Of a DNA stretch of 64,000 nt, positions 35,832 to 45,480 are shown piece after piece. The notes under the pieces are model-generated. The model did not search any database. It had not been told where the DNA came from and saw only the letters and a program-made list of their open reading frames with translations. A program made the translations under genes and the position numbers. The first letter of the stretch is position 1. The number at the start of each line of letters is the position of its first letter. This DNA comes from Patiria miniata (Eukaryota; Echinodermata; Asteroidea; Valvatida; Asterinidae): contig NW_024037064.1 in NCBI RefSeq assembly GCF_015706575.1, positions 6,509,427-6,573,426 of the forward strand, read 5' to 3'.

Positions 35832-36326
35832 CACTGATCTCTATATAAAAAAAATGGATAGCTAATAAAGAGCCGCACTATGTACGAATCTGACGCCATA
35901 TTGGTGAGACCGGCTGGTGATCTACAAAGGACAAGTTGCCGTTTTTATAGACGGCATGATTTCTTTTGTAACGTCGCGGTTCACTTGACTTATATTTTGA
36001 CCACCACCACTGACCAACTGACCAAGGTTTTATAACTGAAATAATTCTAACGTCGTGGTTAGTTTTATAATGCCGCAAATCACTTTTTCGGCGTTTTTGA
36101 AATAATAATCACTACGGAAATGTGTCCCTTTTAGAACATCATAATATGTGTACGTGACCAAAATGCGCGTCAACTGTTGATACAACGCGCGCGTATTTAC
36201 GCGTAGAGCGTTCGTATTATACGCGGCCATCTTCGTGAGACCGGGGGCGAATTGGTCAATATGCAAAGTCTACTGTGTGAATGTTGTATGCATATCCGCT
36301 ATCCAGTCTTTATATAGAGATCAGTG
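35832..36326. mobile_element. MITE with 8-bp target-site duplication (hAT- or P-like)
   Basis: A 495-bp element. The termini are inverted: left CACTGATCTCTATATAAA, then TGGATAGC, and the right end reversed reads the same with small differences. It is flanked by a perfect 8-bp duplication, GTACGAAT, at 35824-35831 and 36327-36334. Eight-base duplications are typical of hAT and P superfamilies. The ends do not match either consensus well enough to choose. No transposase. Confidence 0.88.
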
Positions 36327-36334
36327 GTACGAAT

Positions 36335-37068
36335 ACGGCGTTTCCGTATTGCGTACACGCATGCGTTGAAAAGAGGATTAGATTTTGCTGCATGTGCACA
36401 AACGTGACTTGTGCGGGAATGCCGCGCTGTCACTTCAATACCACTAAATATCGGACTACATTGCATCTACATTGTTTTTTTTCCTCACTTTTCGTAATGA
36501 TTACTTTCATACTCAAAATGAAAAAAAGATAAGAATGGATTTCAGGAGAGTGCTATTAAATCCACTTTGCTTACATGTGCACAAATATACATGTAGATTG
36601 CTTAGACTACCTCTAAACCCACTGAAATGGAACTGAGCGTTTCATTTCTTCTATAATCTTAGCTCGCCTTCTTTACAAAACTGTTTCAAAGGAGAACCTA
36701 ATAATGAGCTCTTTTCAATCAAATGTAAAAGGTTGTTATTAATATCATTCAGTAATTATCCTGAATTGTAACTCCCTTACTTTTTTATCAGAGCTGTGTT
36801 TTTTTGTTTTGTTTTTTTACCACGAAATAAGAAATCCTTGCCAAGCAAATAAATGTCATATCATTATTTACTGACATATACATGGAACATTGTCAAGGCT
36901 GATACATGTATCATTTGGTAAATATTTATTTATTTCATGTGCAGTTTTTTTTCCTTTTTCGAGGATGGCTTGTTTACTTCCTTTTCTTTCTTTTTTGGCG
37001 TTTTAAGACTGAGACAAGTTTGTAAATAAGGCCACATGAAATATGTAAGCTACTCACAAGGCTAATAG
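36335..37068. other. Noncoding intron sequence, no feature recognised
   Basis: AT-rich with several T-runs. Nothing that looks like a gene, exon or terminal repeat was seen. Confidence 0.35.
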
Positions 37069-38266
37069 TGTGGCGGGGATCTCCCCGGGCCAAACCTAAG
37101 TTCGTTGGGACCAAGTCTGACACCTATTAGAGTGTAGCTGATCTTCCCGAACGCAAGCTTTCCCGAGACGAGAGACCACTCAGAGCGACCTCAAGGCCTA
37201 GGGAGCAGGTCCGTTTTGGAGGAAATATACCGCCGATTATGATGATTGTGATTACCCACTGTTAATTGCACCATAAACCAACAACAAATACACTTGGACA
37301 ACAGGATTGTCGGCACAACAAATATGAACGTAATTTATTATACAATAATCAAGAAATAGGCAGTAGTGATTGAGTCTTAATGAGGTGGTTAATTATCAGG
37401 GTCCCTTAAATACAAATGCAAGTCAGCTAACAGCTCACCTAAACAGCAAATAATGCGCACAGCTTGAGCAATGCGCCCAATGTACACAATGCACTGGTAA
37501 GTCAACAAGGTGCACTACTGTAAACAATGCACTGGTAAGTCAACAAGGTGCACTAATGTAAACAATGCACTGGTAAGTCAACAATATACACTAAGTAAAC
37601 AATGTACACTAAGTAAACAATGTACACCAAGTCAACAACGTACACTAAGTAAACCATGTACACTAAGTAAACAATGCACACGAAGTCAACAACGTACACT
37701 AAGTAAACAACACACACCAATGTAAGTAGTGCACGCCAATGTAAATAACACAAGCCAATGTAAGTAGTGCACGCCAATGTAAATAACACACGCAAGTGTA
37801 AGTAATGCACGCCAATGTAAGTAATATACGCTGTCAGCCTTAACCTGATTTACGCTTTACCCATGCAAGCTAGCGTCAGTATCGTACAGTACATTCACTA
37901 GTACGGCTGCGCGTCAGCCTCACACAGCGCAACTTCAGCACCGTAAGGACCAGCGCAATTTACACAGTGCGCGTCAGCATTACCCAAACACAGAGCGCGA
38001 GCAATATACGACCTTACCGTCCGCTGTCCACAGCAAAACTCCTCCGCGCAATCACGTGAATAGCCCTCACGTGAACAAGCATACACCGTACCAACCACAT
38101 ATGCATGTACTAACCCTATGGGCCTTAGGCAACCAATAGCGTACGCGCATTCAGCCACTGGGCTCTTATGCTCCGCCCAGTCACCAACACACCGTGAATT
38201 AACGTTAGTGCAATAGGAATGACGTTGTAAATAAACTAGCTACAAGTCCCTACACTTTCCGCTACA
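37069..38266 (-). repeat. Probable 3' LTR of the Gypsy element
   Basis: A 1198-bp segment whose ends form short inverted repeats, TGT(A/G)GCGG...CCGC(C/T)ACA, as LTRs do. In the minus-strand sense it starts TGTAGCGGAAAG at 38266 and ends GATCTCC..CCGCCACA at 37069, with an AATAAA on that strand near 37333. It contains the minisatellite at 37480-37830. No second copy and only a weak polypurine tract were seen, so the call rests on position and termini. Confidence 0.5.
37480..37830. repeat. Minisatellite, ~18- and ~37-bp units
   Basis: First three copies of a 37-bp unit (AATGCACTGGTAAGTCAACA, then AGGTGCACTA.TGTAAAC), then a run of 18-bp variants (TACACTAAGTAAACAATG and TACACCAAGTCAACAACG), then TGCACGCCAATGTAAGTA variants. 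The units intergrade, so they probably evolved from one another. It lies inside the probable LTR. Confidence 0.8.
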
Positions 38267-39335
38267 TAGGCCCGAGCATGGTGGGGTATGGCCTCATACT
38301 CCATAACCATAATAAAAATAAAAGGAAAGTGTACCTAAACCTTAACTTCCTCTTTATCATTCAATATAAAACATAAGGTTTAACTTTTCCTTTAAAGTTA
38401 AAAAGAAAACATAAGATTTAACTTTTTCTTTATAAATCAATAAAAAACATAAGACTTAACTTTATCTTTATAAATCAATGGAAAACATAAGAAGGGGGGG
38501 CAGATTTCTGAGCTCCTTAAATATTCACAAGATTCCTGTGCACAGTCAAGGGTACACAAGAACACCAAAATTTACCTCATTAAATATTCACAAAATTTCA
38601 GATGGTAAGATTATACAGAATCTGAATCAAATTTCGCTCATTAAATATGCACAAGAATTTTACAGACAATTCACACTGCATTTTACACAAATTCATCATG
38701 AAGTCTTAAAATAACCCAAGACACATTTTTGGACGGATTTTAACTTTATGTACATGCCTATACGTGCTTGAAAAATGGGACAAATAACTTAGACTCCGGG
38801 AAGTGGACAGACTTCCCTTTTGACAAAGTCCCCGCTGGAAATTTAAGGTTAATCTGAACACTGATTTGAACTTATGTACACAGATTTTTCACTATCCAAT
38901 TTACAGTAATTTTTAAATGTCCAATTTACACAAATTTTTAAATGTCCAATTTTACACAAATTTGTAAATGTCCAATTGACACTAATTACAAGTTTACAAA
39001 AGATTTTTACAGATTAGAAAATGGAATGATTTCAGTAAGTCATTTTACACTGATTGAAAAGAAATTTAGCCTATGTACAAGATTATGCACACCTTCGAAG
39101 TTTCCCTGAATTTCAATATTTACAAAATTGTCAATTTCTAGGAAGAATTAAATCATGCATTAATTATTTGTTTTTTTGCATAAAATTTGGTTTTAACATG
39201 ATTTTAAATTTCTTGGCCGACAAACTTTAAACAGAACACTTAAGTTATGAAAAAAATATTAGACTTATGAAAATGTTTAACTTACACAACACTATAAACT
39301 TTAAGAACTGGGAACATAAGAACTATATACACACT
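38267..39335. repeat. Noncoding spacer of the Gypsy element with short tandem repeats
   Basis: Between the zinc-finger ORF and the probable LTR. At 38355-38492 a ~42-bp unit (AACATAAGRTTTAACTTT...) is repeated about four times. At 38515-38660 phrases like TCATTAAATATTCACAA recur. At about 38890-38990 TTTTTAAATGTCCAATTTAC recurs. No coding capacity. Confidence 0.6.
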
Positions 39336-40112
39336 TTACTTTCCGGTGGGTCGGTTCTGTTCGTCCACCTCGATGGCCTTGATATAGGACGTTCGGTGTT
39401 CTTCTTTCTTGACCAGCGCTCCATCCAAGTACACCTCCACTCTGGTGAACTCCTTCACCTGGGCCATGCGCGTCAACTTGGTAGAGGCCGTGGACCTGGG
39501 CGTCTCCATGGACATTTCGCTGTCTAAATCCTGGCCTTCCAAGGAGGGCATGGATGGTGCTGGACTATTGGGTGGGGACACCTCCACGGTCTTCATCATC
39601 TGGAGCATAGCTCGAGGCTTACCGCGCTGTCCATAGGGGAAATCGGCAGGCCGTGGAGACCGGACTGGACCCAGCAGGGGGGACAGGGGGGTAGGCGAGA
39701 GAGACAAAACGGCCGTGTCTTGGGCTGTCTCGTCAACTGGTGGGGCGGTCGCAGGGGTCTCTGGTGGGGGGGTTTCCAGACTTACCGGTGTGTCTTTGGG
39801 AGCTAGTGGGCCCCCAGTCACTACCGGTTCTGCCGAAGAGTTGGTCTGGTACCTGGCCTTCTTCAGGGCTGGAGTTGAGACGCCTGTTGGGGCATTGTTG
39901 TCCAACAGCTCCGGGTGGCACATCTGTATGTGCTTCTGCAGGGTGGAGACGACACCAGCCTGGTAGGAGCACTTACTGCAGTGCAGGACGTTCGCACCCT
40001 TGTGGACATCGTTGATGTGGCGCCAAAGACTCTGGCGATGCACAAACCAGATGGGGCACTGCCGACATTGGAAGCGTCTGGCGGCCTTCGTGTTGTTCTT
40101 CTCCTGCGGCAT
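39336..40112 (-). CDS. Third ORF of the Gypsy element: two-C2H2 zinc-finger protein (258 aa)
   Basis: An intact ATG-initiated frame in the same orientation as pol, 118 bp downstream of it, at the position where some Gypsy elements carry env. The N-terminus has two classical CX2CX12HX4H fingers: one from CRQC to the H..H of INDVH, the next from CSKC to IQMCH (residues ~15-65). A long Pro/Thr/Ser-rich linker follows (~70-210), with no membrane segment or signal peptide, so it is not an envelope. The last ~40 residues are more ordered and charged (VEVYLDGALVKKEEHR). The role is unknown. It could bind DNA or RNA, or have been captured from a host gene. The start is a true ATG. Confidence 0.8.
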   Translation of the reverse strand: MPQEKNNTKAARRFQCRQCPIWFVHRQSLWRHINDVHKGANVLHCSKCSYQAGVVSTLQKHIQMCHPELLDNNAPTGVSTPALKKARYQTNSSAEPVVTGGPLAPKDTPVSLETPPPETPATAPPVDETAQDTAVLSLSPTPLSPLLGPVRSPRPADFPYGQRGKPRAMLQMMKTVEVSPPNSPAPSMPSLEGQDLDSEMSMETPRSTASTKLTRMAQVKEFTRVEVYLDGALVKKEEHRTSYIKAIEVDEQNRPTGK

Positions 40113-40230
40113 CTTGCTCTGTGTATATATTAACCTGAGGGAAAGTACAAGAAAGATTATTAATCAACAACAACTAGTCAACTTAGGCTATTTACAAACA
40201 CTTTTCAGGGTAGAGTCGTCCCCAGAACCC

Positions 40231-43200
40231 TTATCTATACCGCAAGGGTAGTTGATGGGTTCTTTTGGGGTATCGTCTGGGCGGTGACAAGTCTTGCCGC
40301 CCCGACTGATTGGCTTGACTTTCAGACCCTGACTCGTCTGCAATGTCATCTTGCATTACAGGAGTTTTATCTTCGACCTCGAAGGCCAACTCTTCAGATG
40401 AGTTCTTGTCATCTGGAACTGTTGTCAGTTCTTGGGGGAGGTTTTTAGCCACCTCATCCCTGGACTGATCTTCCCAGTTGTTTGGACTGACACAAGGTTT
40501 GAGTCTGTCCACATGAACAACTTTGGGCTTGCCTCCTTGTTTAGGTTGGATTCGAACTGTTACATCCGATAGCTTTTTCAGAATCAGCCATGGCCCTTCC
40601 CACCTCAACTGGAGTTTGGGGGACATGTGCCTCTTCTTTGCTGGGTTGTGAAGCCAAACTAGTTGGCCTTCCCTTAACCCATGCTCGGATGCTTTTCTGT
40701 CATAGTTCTTCTTCTGCCTTCGGGCACTTTTACCGAGACACTCTCTGGCTCTTTTGTGAGCATCTTGCATGTTACTTCGCAGTCTTTCTGCAAAGTCTAC
40801 GGTTGTGTCTTCCTCAATTTCGGGACAACCTGTGACCAAATCTACCGGAATGGTCACTTCCCTTCCCAGCATCATTATGTTGGGGGTTTCACCGGTGGAC
40901 TCATGTGGCGTGCACCTATAGGCGAAGGTGGCATAGCGGAGGAACTCATCCCAATCCTTCTGCCTTCGTATAGGGTCTATTAGCACTGCCACGATGTTGA
41001 TCAAGGTTTTGTTAAACCTCTCAACCATGCCATCCGATTTCGGATTGTAGGCGGTTGTTCGAGTTTTGGATATGCCTAGAATTTGGCACATCTTGCAGAG
41101 CACACCTGACTCAAAGTTGGTGCCCTGATCGGAGTGGAGTTCTTGGGGAACCCCAAACCGACACACTATTTCGTTTACCAACTTATGCGCGACTGTGATT
41201 GCAGTAGCGTCAGGAAGTGCGAATGCTTCCATCCACTTAGTGCAGTAGTCGCCAACTACCAACACCCATCGGTTACCATTGTCCGTTGTGGGCAATGGCC
41301 CGAGCAAGTCTATTGCCACTCGCTCCATTGGCACCCCAACTCGGTACTGCTGTAAAGGTGCTAACCTTCTCTTAGCAGCCGACTTCCTCCTGGCACAGAC
41401 ATTGCATCCTCGGAGGAAGGACCGCACGTCTGCAGACATGCCTGGCCAAAAGTACCTAGCTTTCACTTTGGCCAGAGTTTTACTGACCCCTAAGTGACCA
41501 CTAAGCTGCCCACCATGCAACTCAGCCAGAATTTCCTTGCGGACCCTTGGTGGCAACACCAATAGCCACCGGATGGACTTTCCGTCTTCGGAGTCCCACC
41601 GTTTATGCAGAACTCCCTCACGGACCTCCAACTGGTCCCACTGCGACCAATAGGTCTTGCATGCTGCTGATAAGTGGGAAATTGTCTTCCACTCGGGTCG
41701 ACTTTGACCTTCTTCCTTCAACCTTATGAGCCAACTCACGGTATCATCCTGCAGCTGTGCTTCTCTTAAGGCACCTTGCGACAGGGTTGGTTGGGCAGCC
41801 ACGCCCCTAACCAAGAACTCACTCCCTTGAGGTTTACCCTCGGGTACTTCACCCGTTGTCTCATATTCTTCATCACGGCCGCACTGTTTGCATGGCCGTC
41901 TGGACATCCCATCAGCATTTCCATGCTTCTTTCCGCTTCTGTGCTCTACGACTAAGTCGTATTGAGACAGGACTTCCATCCACCTTGCCAGCTGACCCTC
42001 GGGGTTCTTAAAATTAAGTACCCACCGCAATGCGGCATGGTCATTTCTGACGGTCACCTTTCGGCCATACAGGTATTGTTTGAAATACTTCAAATATACC
42101 ACCACAGCCAACAACTCTTTGCGAGTGACACAGTAGTTCCGCTCAGGTTTGCTGAGCTTCCGACTTGCATAAGCAAGCACTTTCTCGTCACCATCTTGGA
42201 CCTGGGATAGCACCGCCCCGATACCGTCACCACTGGCATCGGTGTCCAAGATAAAGTCATCCTCAGGCACTGGGTATGACAGAACCGGAGCAGCTTGAAG
42301 CCTGCTCTTCAGCTCGTCAAATGCCTGTTGACAACTCTCAGTCCATACGAACTCCTTTGACTTCTCGGTCAGGGCATGTAGTGGGCTCGCAATTTTTGCA
42401 AATTCCTGTATGAACTTCCGGTAGTACGAGGCGAGGCCCAAAAAGCTTCTCACATCTCGTACACACCTTGGAATTGGCCAGTTTGCCACCGCTTCAACCT
42501 TTTGGGAGTCTGTGGCCACGCCTTCTGATGACACAATGTGCCCCAGGTAAGCAACAGACTCCTGAAACTAATGGCACTTGCTGGGCTTTAACTTCAGCCC
42601 GGCGTGTCTTAGCCGATCAAACACCACTCGGAGACGTTCTAAGGTCTCCGGCACTGTTCTACCGAACACAATGATGTCATCCAAATATATCAGTAGGATT
42701 TCCCACTGTAAGCCGGCCATGACTTTTTCCATGAGCCGCTCACAGGTTGCCGGGGCGTTGCAAAGCCCAAAGGGCATGCACTTCCACCGATACAACCCAT
42801 TTCTCACAACAAATGTGGACTTTTGACAGGCGTCCTCGTCAAGAGCGACTTGCCAGTACCCCGACGTTAAGTCGAGTGTACAGAACCACTTTGCCCCTTG
42901 CAATGCATCGAATGTTTCATCGATGCGCGGGACAGGGTACGCATCTTTGACGGTGACTGAATTCAGCTTTCTGTAGTCAACACAGAAGCGCTTCTTACCG
43001 TCTTTCTTGTCAACCAGGACAACATTAGCTGCCCAGGGACTATCGGAGGGTTCTATTACTCCCCGCTTCTCCAGGTCGCTTATTTGCTCCTGGATTTCCT
43101 GCTGATGCAGGTACGGATGACGCCTCACCCGCTCTTTGATCGGCCTAGCATCACCAGTGTTTATGTGATGCTTGACCACGTCCGTGCGGCCAATGTCATG

Positions 43201-44016
43201 GTCACCCTTGGACAACACATCCTGGAAGTCTATCAGACATTTCCGGACATCACCATGGTACTTGGCCTCTACTTTGGCTGTACCCTTTTCATATAAGTCT
43301 TGCAAATGCAGGGGCAACTCCTTCCCTGTGTTTGCCTCCGCGTTCAATTCATCATGAATAGAACTTGCCTCAACTTGGGAGATAACCCCTGCTGTTGTTC
43401 CCTCACGGGCAACTCTTTTCTCCCTTCCGGGATTGAAGACCCGCAGCGGAACAACATCGGCTTCAGTCTCAACCAGAGATCTGGCCAACATCAAGCCTTT
43501 CTTGGCTAGGTCTCCACCACCTTCAACCGGTTCGACCATGGCTGGCCCGAGCAAGTCGGGACCCTTCCGAGCAATTTTGCCGGGGACCACAGCTTCATGA
43601 CCTGGTGGGATTACCGTAGTTTTACAAACTACAACGCGTCCCAAAAAGGGCTCGCCTGCATCATTTGTGCACTTGACCCGCTCACCATTGAGCCTCCACT
43701 CCCTTAATTGGAAGTCTATGATTCCACCTGTTGGCACGAGAAAATCCATGCCCAGGATACCACTGTATTTGATCTCAGCAAACACAGCCTTCACTTGGTG
43801 CGTGGTCCTGCCAACTTGCACCTCAACCAGAGCCATGCCAAGCACAGCTAACTGGCTTCCGTCCACCTGTTTGACTTGGACATCTACCGTTTCCAAGACG
43901 GGTCTTTTCCCTTTCGGGATTTGGTAATACACCGCACTACTGATTAGAGTGTCGGTGGACCCCGTGTCAATCAAGAATCGACACTTGGTTGCTCTTACCA
44001 ACCCATTCACAAACAA
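40231..44016 (-). pseudogene. Gypsy pol polyprotein with a single internal stop
   Basis: Protease, reverse transcriptase, RNase H and integrase. The frame is open upstream of 44016 into the end of gag in the -1 frame, so expression by -1 frameshifting is likely. The first part (to 42568) has the protease DTGS (residues ~17-20) and the reverse transcriptase YLDD (~444-447). One TAG at 42568-42570, where relatives have a sense codon, interrupts the junction to RNase H. After it the frame continues unbroken for 767 codons from the next ATG: RNase H LDTDAS and RNDHAAL, the integrase zinc region H340, H347, C377, C380, then D409, D469, E505. No chromodomain is seen. A single stop in ~1250 codons suggests a young copy. 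Confidence 0.9.
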
Positions 44017-44054
44017 CCCATACCGAGGACCACGGCTTGGATCAGACAGAGTTA

Positions 44055-45404
44055 TTACTCGTTGCCCATCCTCCCATGTGGACCTCCTATTTCCATTTTT
44101 GGTTTCATCACCGAGTCTACTTTTGGACCCTCTCGACCACTCAGCCTTCCCGCGGGTCCTCCGGGGGGCTGACTGTCGTTTCCCTGCTTTGGAGTTCCTT
44201 TACACTCCCGGGCAAAATGCCCTCTCTCACCACATTTGAAACACTTAAAGGTTCCAGGTTCGGCTTTCCCGGGCTTGTGCGTCTTCGGAGACACCACGCC
44301 CATGCCTTGTCCGTGGCCCTTGCTCTGGTCGGACAATGCCTTGACCATCTCAGCCACAGATTTCAATGTCTTGGCCTGCCCATTGAGACTTTCCTCTAGA
44401 GTCTCTAATCTCTGTTCTGTTACAGAGTCCAAAGCCCTTGCCAATTTGGCGGGCTTTCGGTCCAGCAACCTATGCTGTTCGACCTTTTCAAAATTCTCAG
44501 TCTCCAGGGCAGCCTGGACTGCTTCGTCCAAAGTTTTTGGACGGGCTCTGTTGACGCCCTCTCTAATTGAGTGGCTGTCAACTGCATCTATGAAGTGGTT
44601 CTTTGCCAACTTCTCGCGAGCTTCTTCCTGTATTTCAGGGTACGCTCGCACCGTTAACTCGTGGATTGCTTGCCCTAATTCTAGCAATCCCTCTTTCTGC
44701 TTTTGGCGCCGGTGTCTTAGCTCAACGAGATAATTCTCACTCTGTCGAGCTGACCCAAACCTACGCTCAAGCAACTTGACAAGCGCACTGTACGTGTGCT
44801 TTTGCCCAGAGTCGCCCACCAACCGTAGAGCATCCCCTTGCAAGCTTGCGGATAACCACTTCGCAGCTTGCTCTTCGCTCCACTGGTTTACCTCACGGCA
44901 TGACTCGAAATGGCGGAAGTACTCCTTCCAGAGCACTTTCCCGCTGTACCGGTCAGGGGTTATGTTTGGCCTACGATTTGGTGGACCTACACTTCCCTTC
45001 AGACCTGAGTCACCATGGATACGTGCCTCTCTTTTCAGTGGCCAAGGACCTACTGACGAGCTGTCCACTCTTTCAGCTGAACTGCTGTTTTTCGCCTCGA
45101 CTGGTCGAGTTGCGAAACTTAGCAGATCGCTGTGCACTTGTGTAGGGTTCACTTTTTCCCTATCACAAACGAACGGGTTAGTGCTTGGCTTACCCTGTTC
45201 TACGCCATCTTGCCCGGACAGGAACAGCGTTAAGTCGTCTATGACTTGACTCTCGCGTTCCAAGGCGATTGGCGTTGACCCTGCTCGGGGTTTCATCCCT
45301 GAGCTTGAGTCTTTCAGAGGCGTACTTTCCATAAAGCTCACCTCCCTCCCACGTTTGTGGGCCCCGTCAGTCAACATCTTTGTGTCTGACTCTCTTCTCC
45401 CCAT
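44055..45404 (-). CDS. Gypsy gag protein (449 aa)
   Basis: This is the structural protein of the virus-like particle. The middle has the capsid-type retrotransposon gag region (WKEYFRHFESCREVNQWSEE and LRLVGDSG at about 155-225). A single zinc knuckle, CX2CX4HX4C, sits at C388, C391, H396, C401, just before the C-terminus. The frame is intact from a true ATG. It overlaps the pol frame by more than 100 nt in the -1 register, the usual Gypsy arrangement. No clear canonical slippery heptamer was identified. Confidence 0.9.
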   Translation of the reverse strand: MGRRESDTKMLTDGAHKRGREVSFMESTPLKDSSSGMKPRAGSTPIALERESQVIDDLTLFLSGQDGVEQGKPSTNPFVCDREKVNPTQVHSDLLSFATRPVEAKNSSSAERVDSSSVGPWPLKREARIHGDSGLKGSVGPPNRRPNITPDRYSGKVLWKEYFRHFESCREVNQWSEEQAAKWLSASLQGDALRLVGDSGQKHTYSALVKLLERRFGSARQSENYLVELRHRRQKQKEGLLELGQAIHELTVRAYPEIQEEAREKLAKNHFIDAVDSHSIREGVNRARPKTLDEAVQAALETENFEKVEQHRLLDRKPAKLARALDSVTEQRLETLEESLNGQAKTLKSVAEMVKALSDQSKGHGQGMGVVSPKTHKPGKAEPGTFKCFKCGERGHFARECKGTPKQGNDSQPPGGPAGRLSGREGPKVDSVMKPKMEIGGPHGRMGNE

Positions 45405-45480
45405 TGCTCCCCAACGCTAGGGCCACTCCCAACTGGCCCTAAACTGGGGCTAGTACTAGAAGAACAAACTCACATTCATT

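Larger units (their letters stand above)
37069..45480 (-). mobile_element. Gypsy-type LTR retrotransposon, antisense in the intron
   Basis: Reading from 45480 downward: a short leader, gag (45404-44055), pol (to 40231), a C2H2 zinc-finger ORF (40112-39336), about 1 kb of noncoding repeats, then a probable 3' LTR (38266-37069). Domain order protease, reverse transcriptase, RNase H, integrase marks Ty3/Gypsy. I could not find a matching 5' LTR beyond 45404, so the element is probably 5'-truncated or its LTRs have diverged. The upper boundary is approximate. Confidence 0.8.

Noticed and set aside
37480-37830. CRISPR-like appearance of regular short repeats
   Set aside because: Units are contiguous and intergrade without unique spacers. 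The window is eukaryotic. It is a minisatellite.
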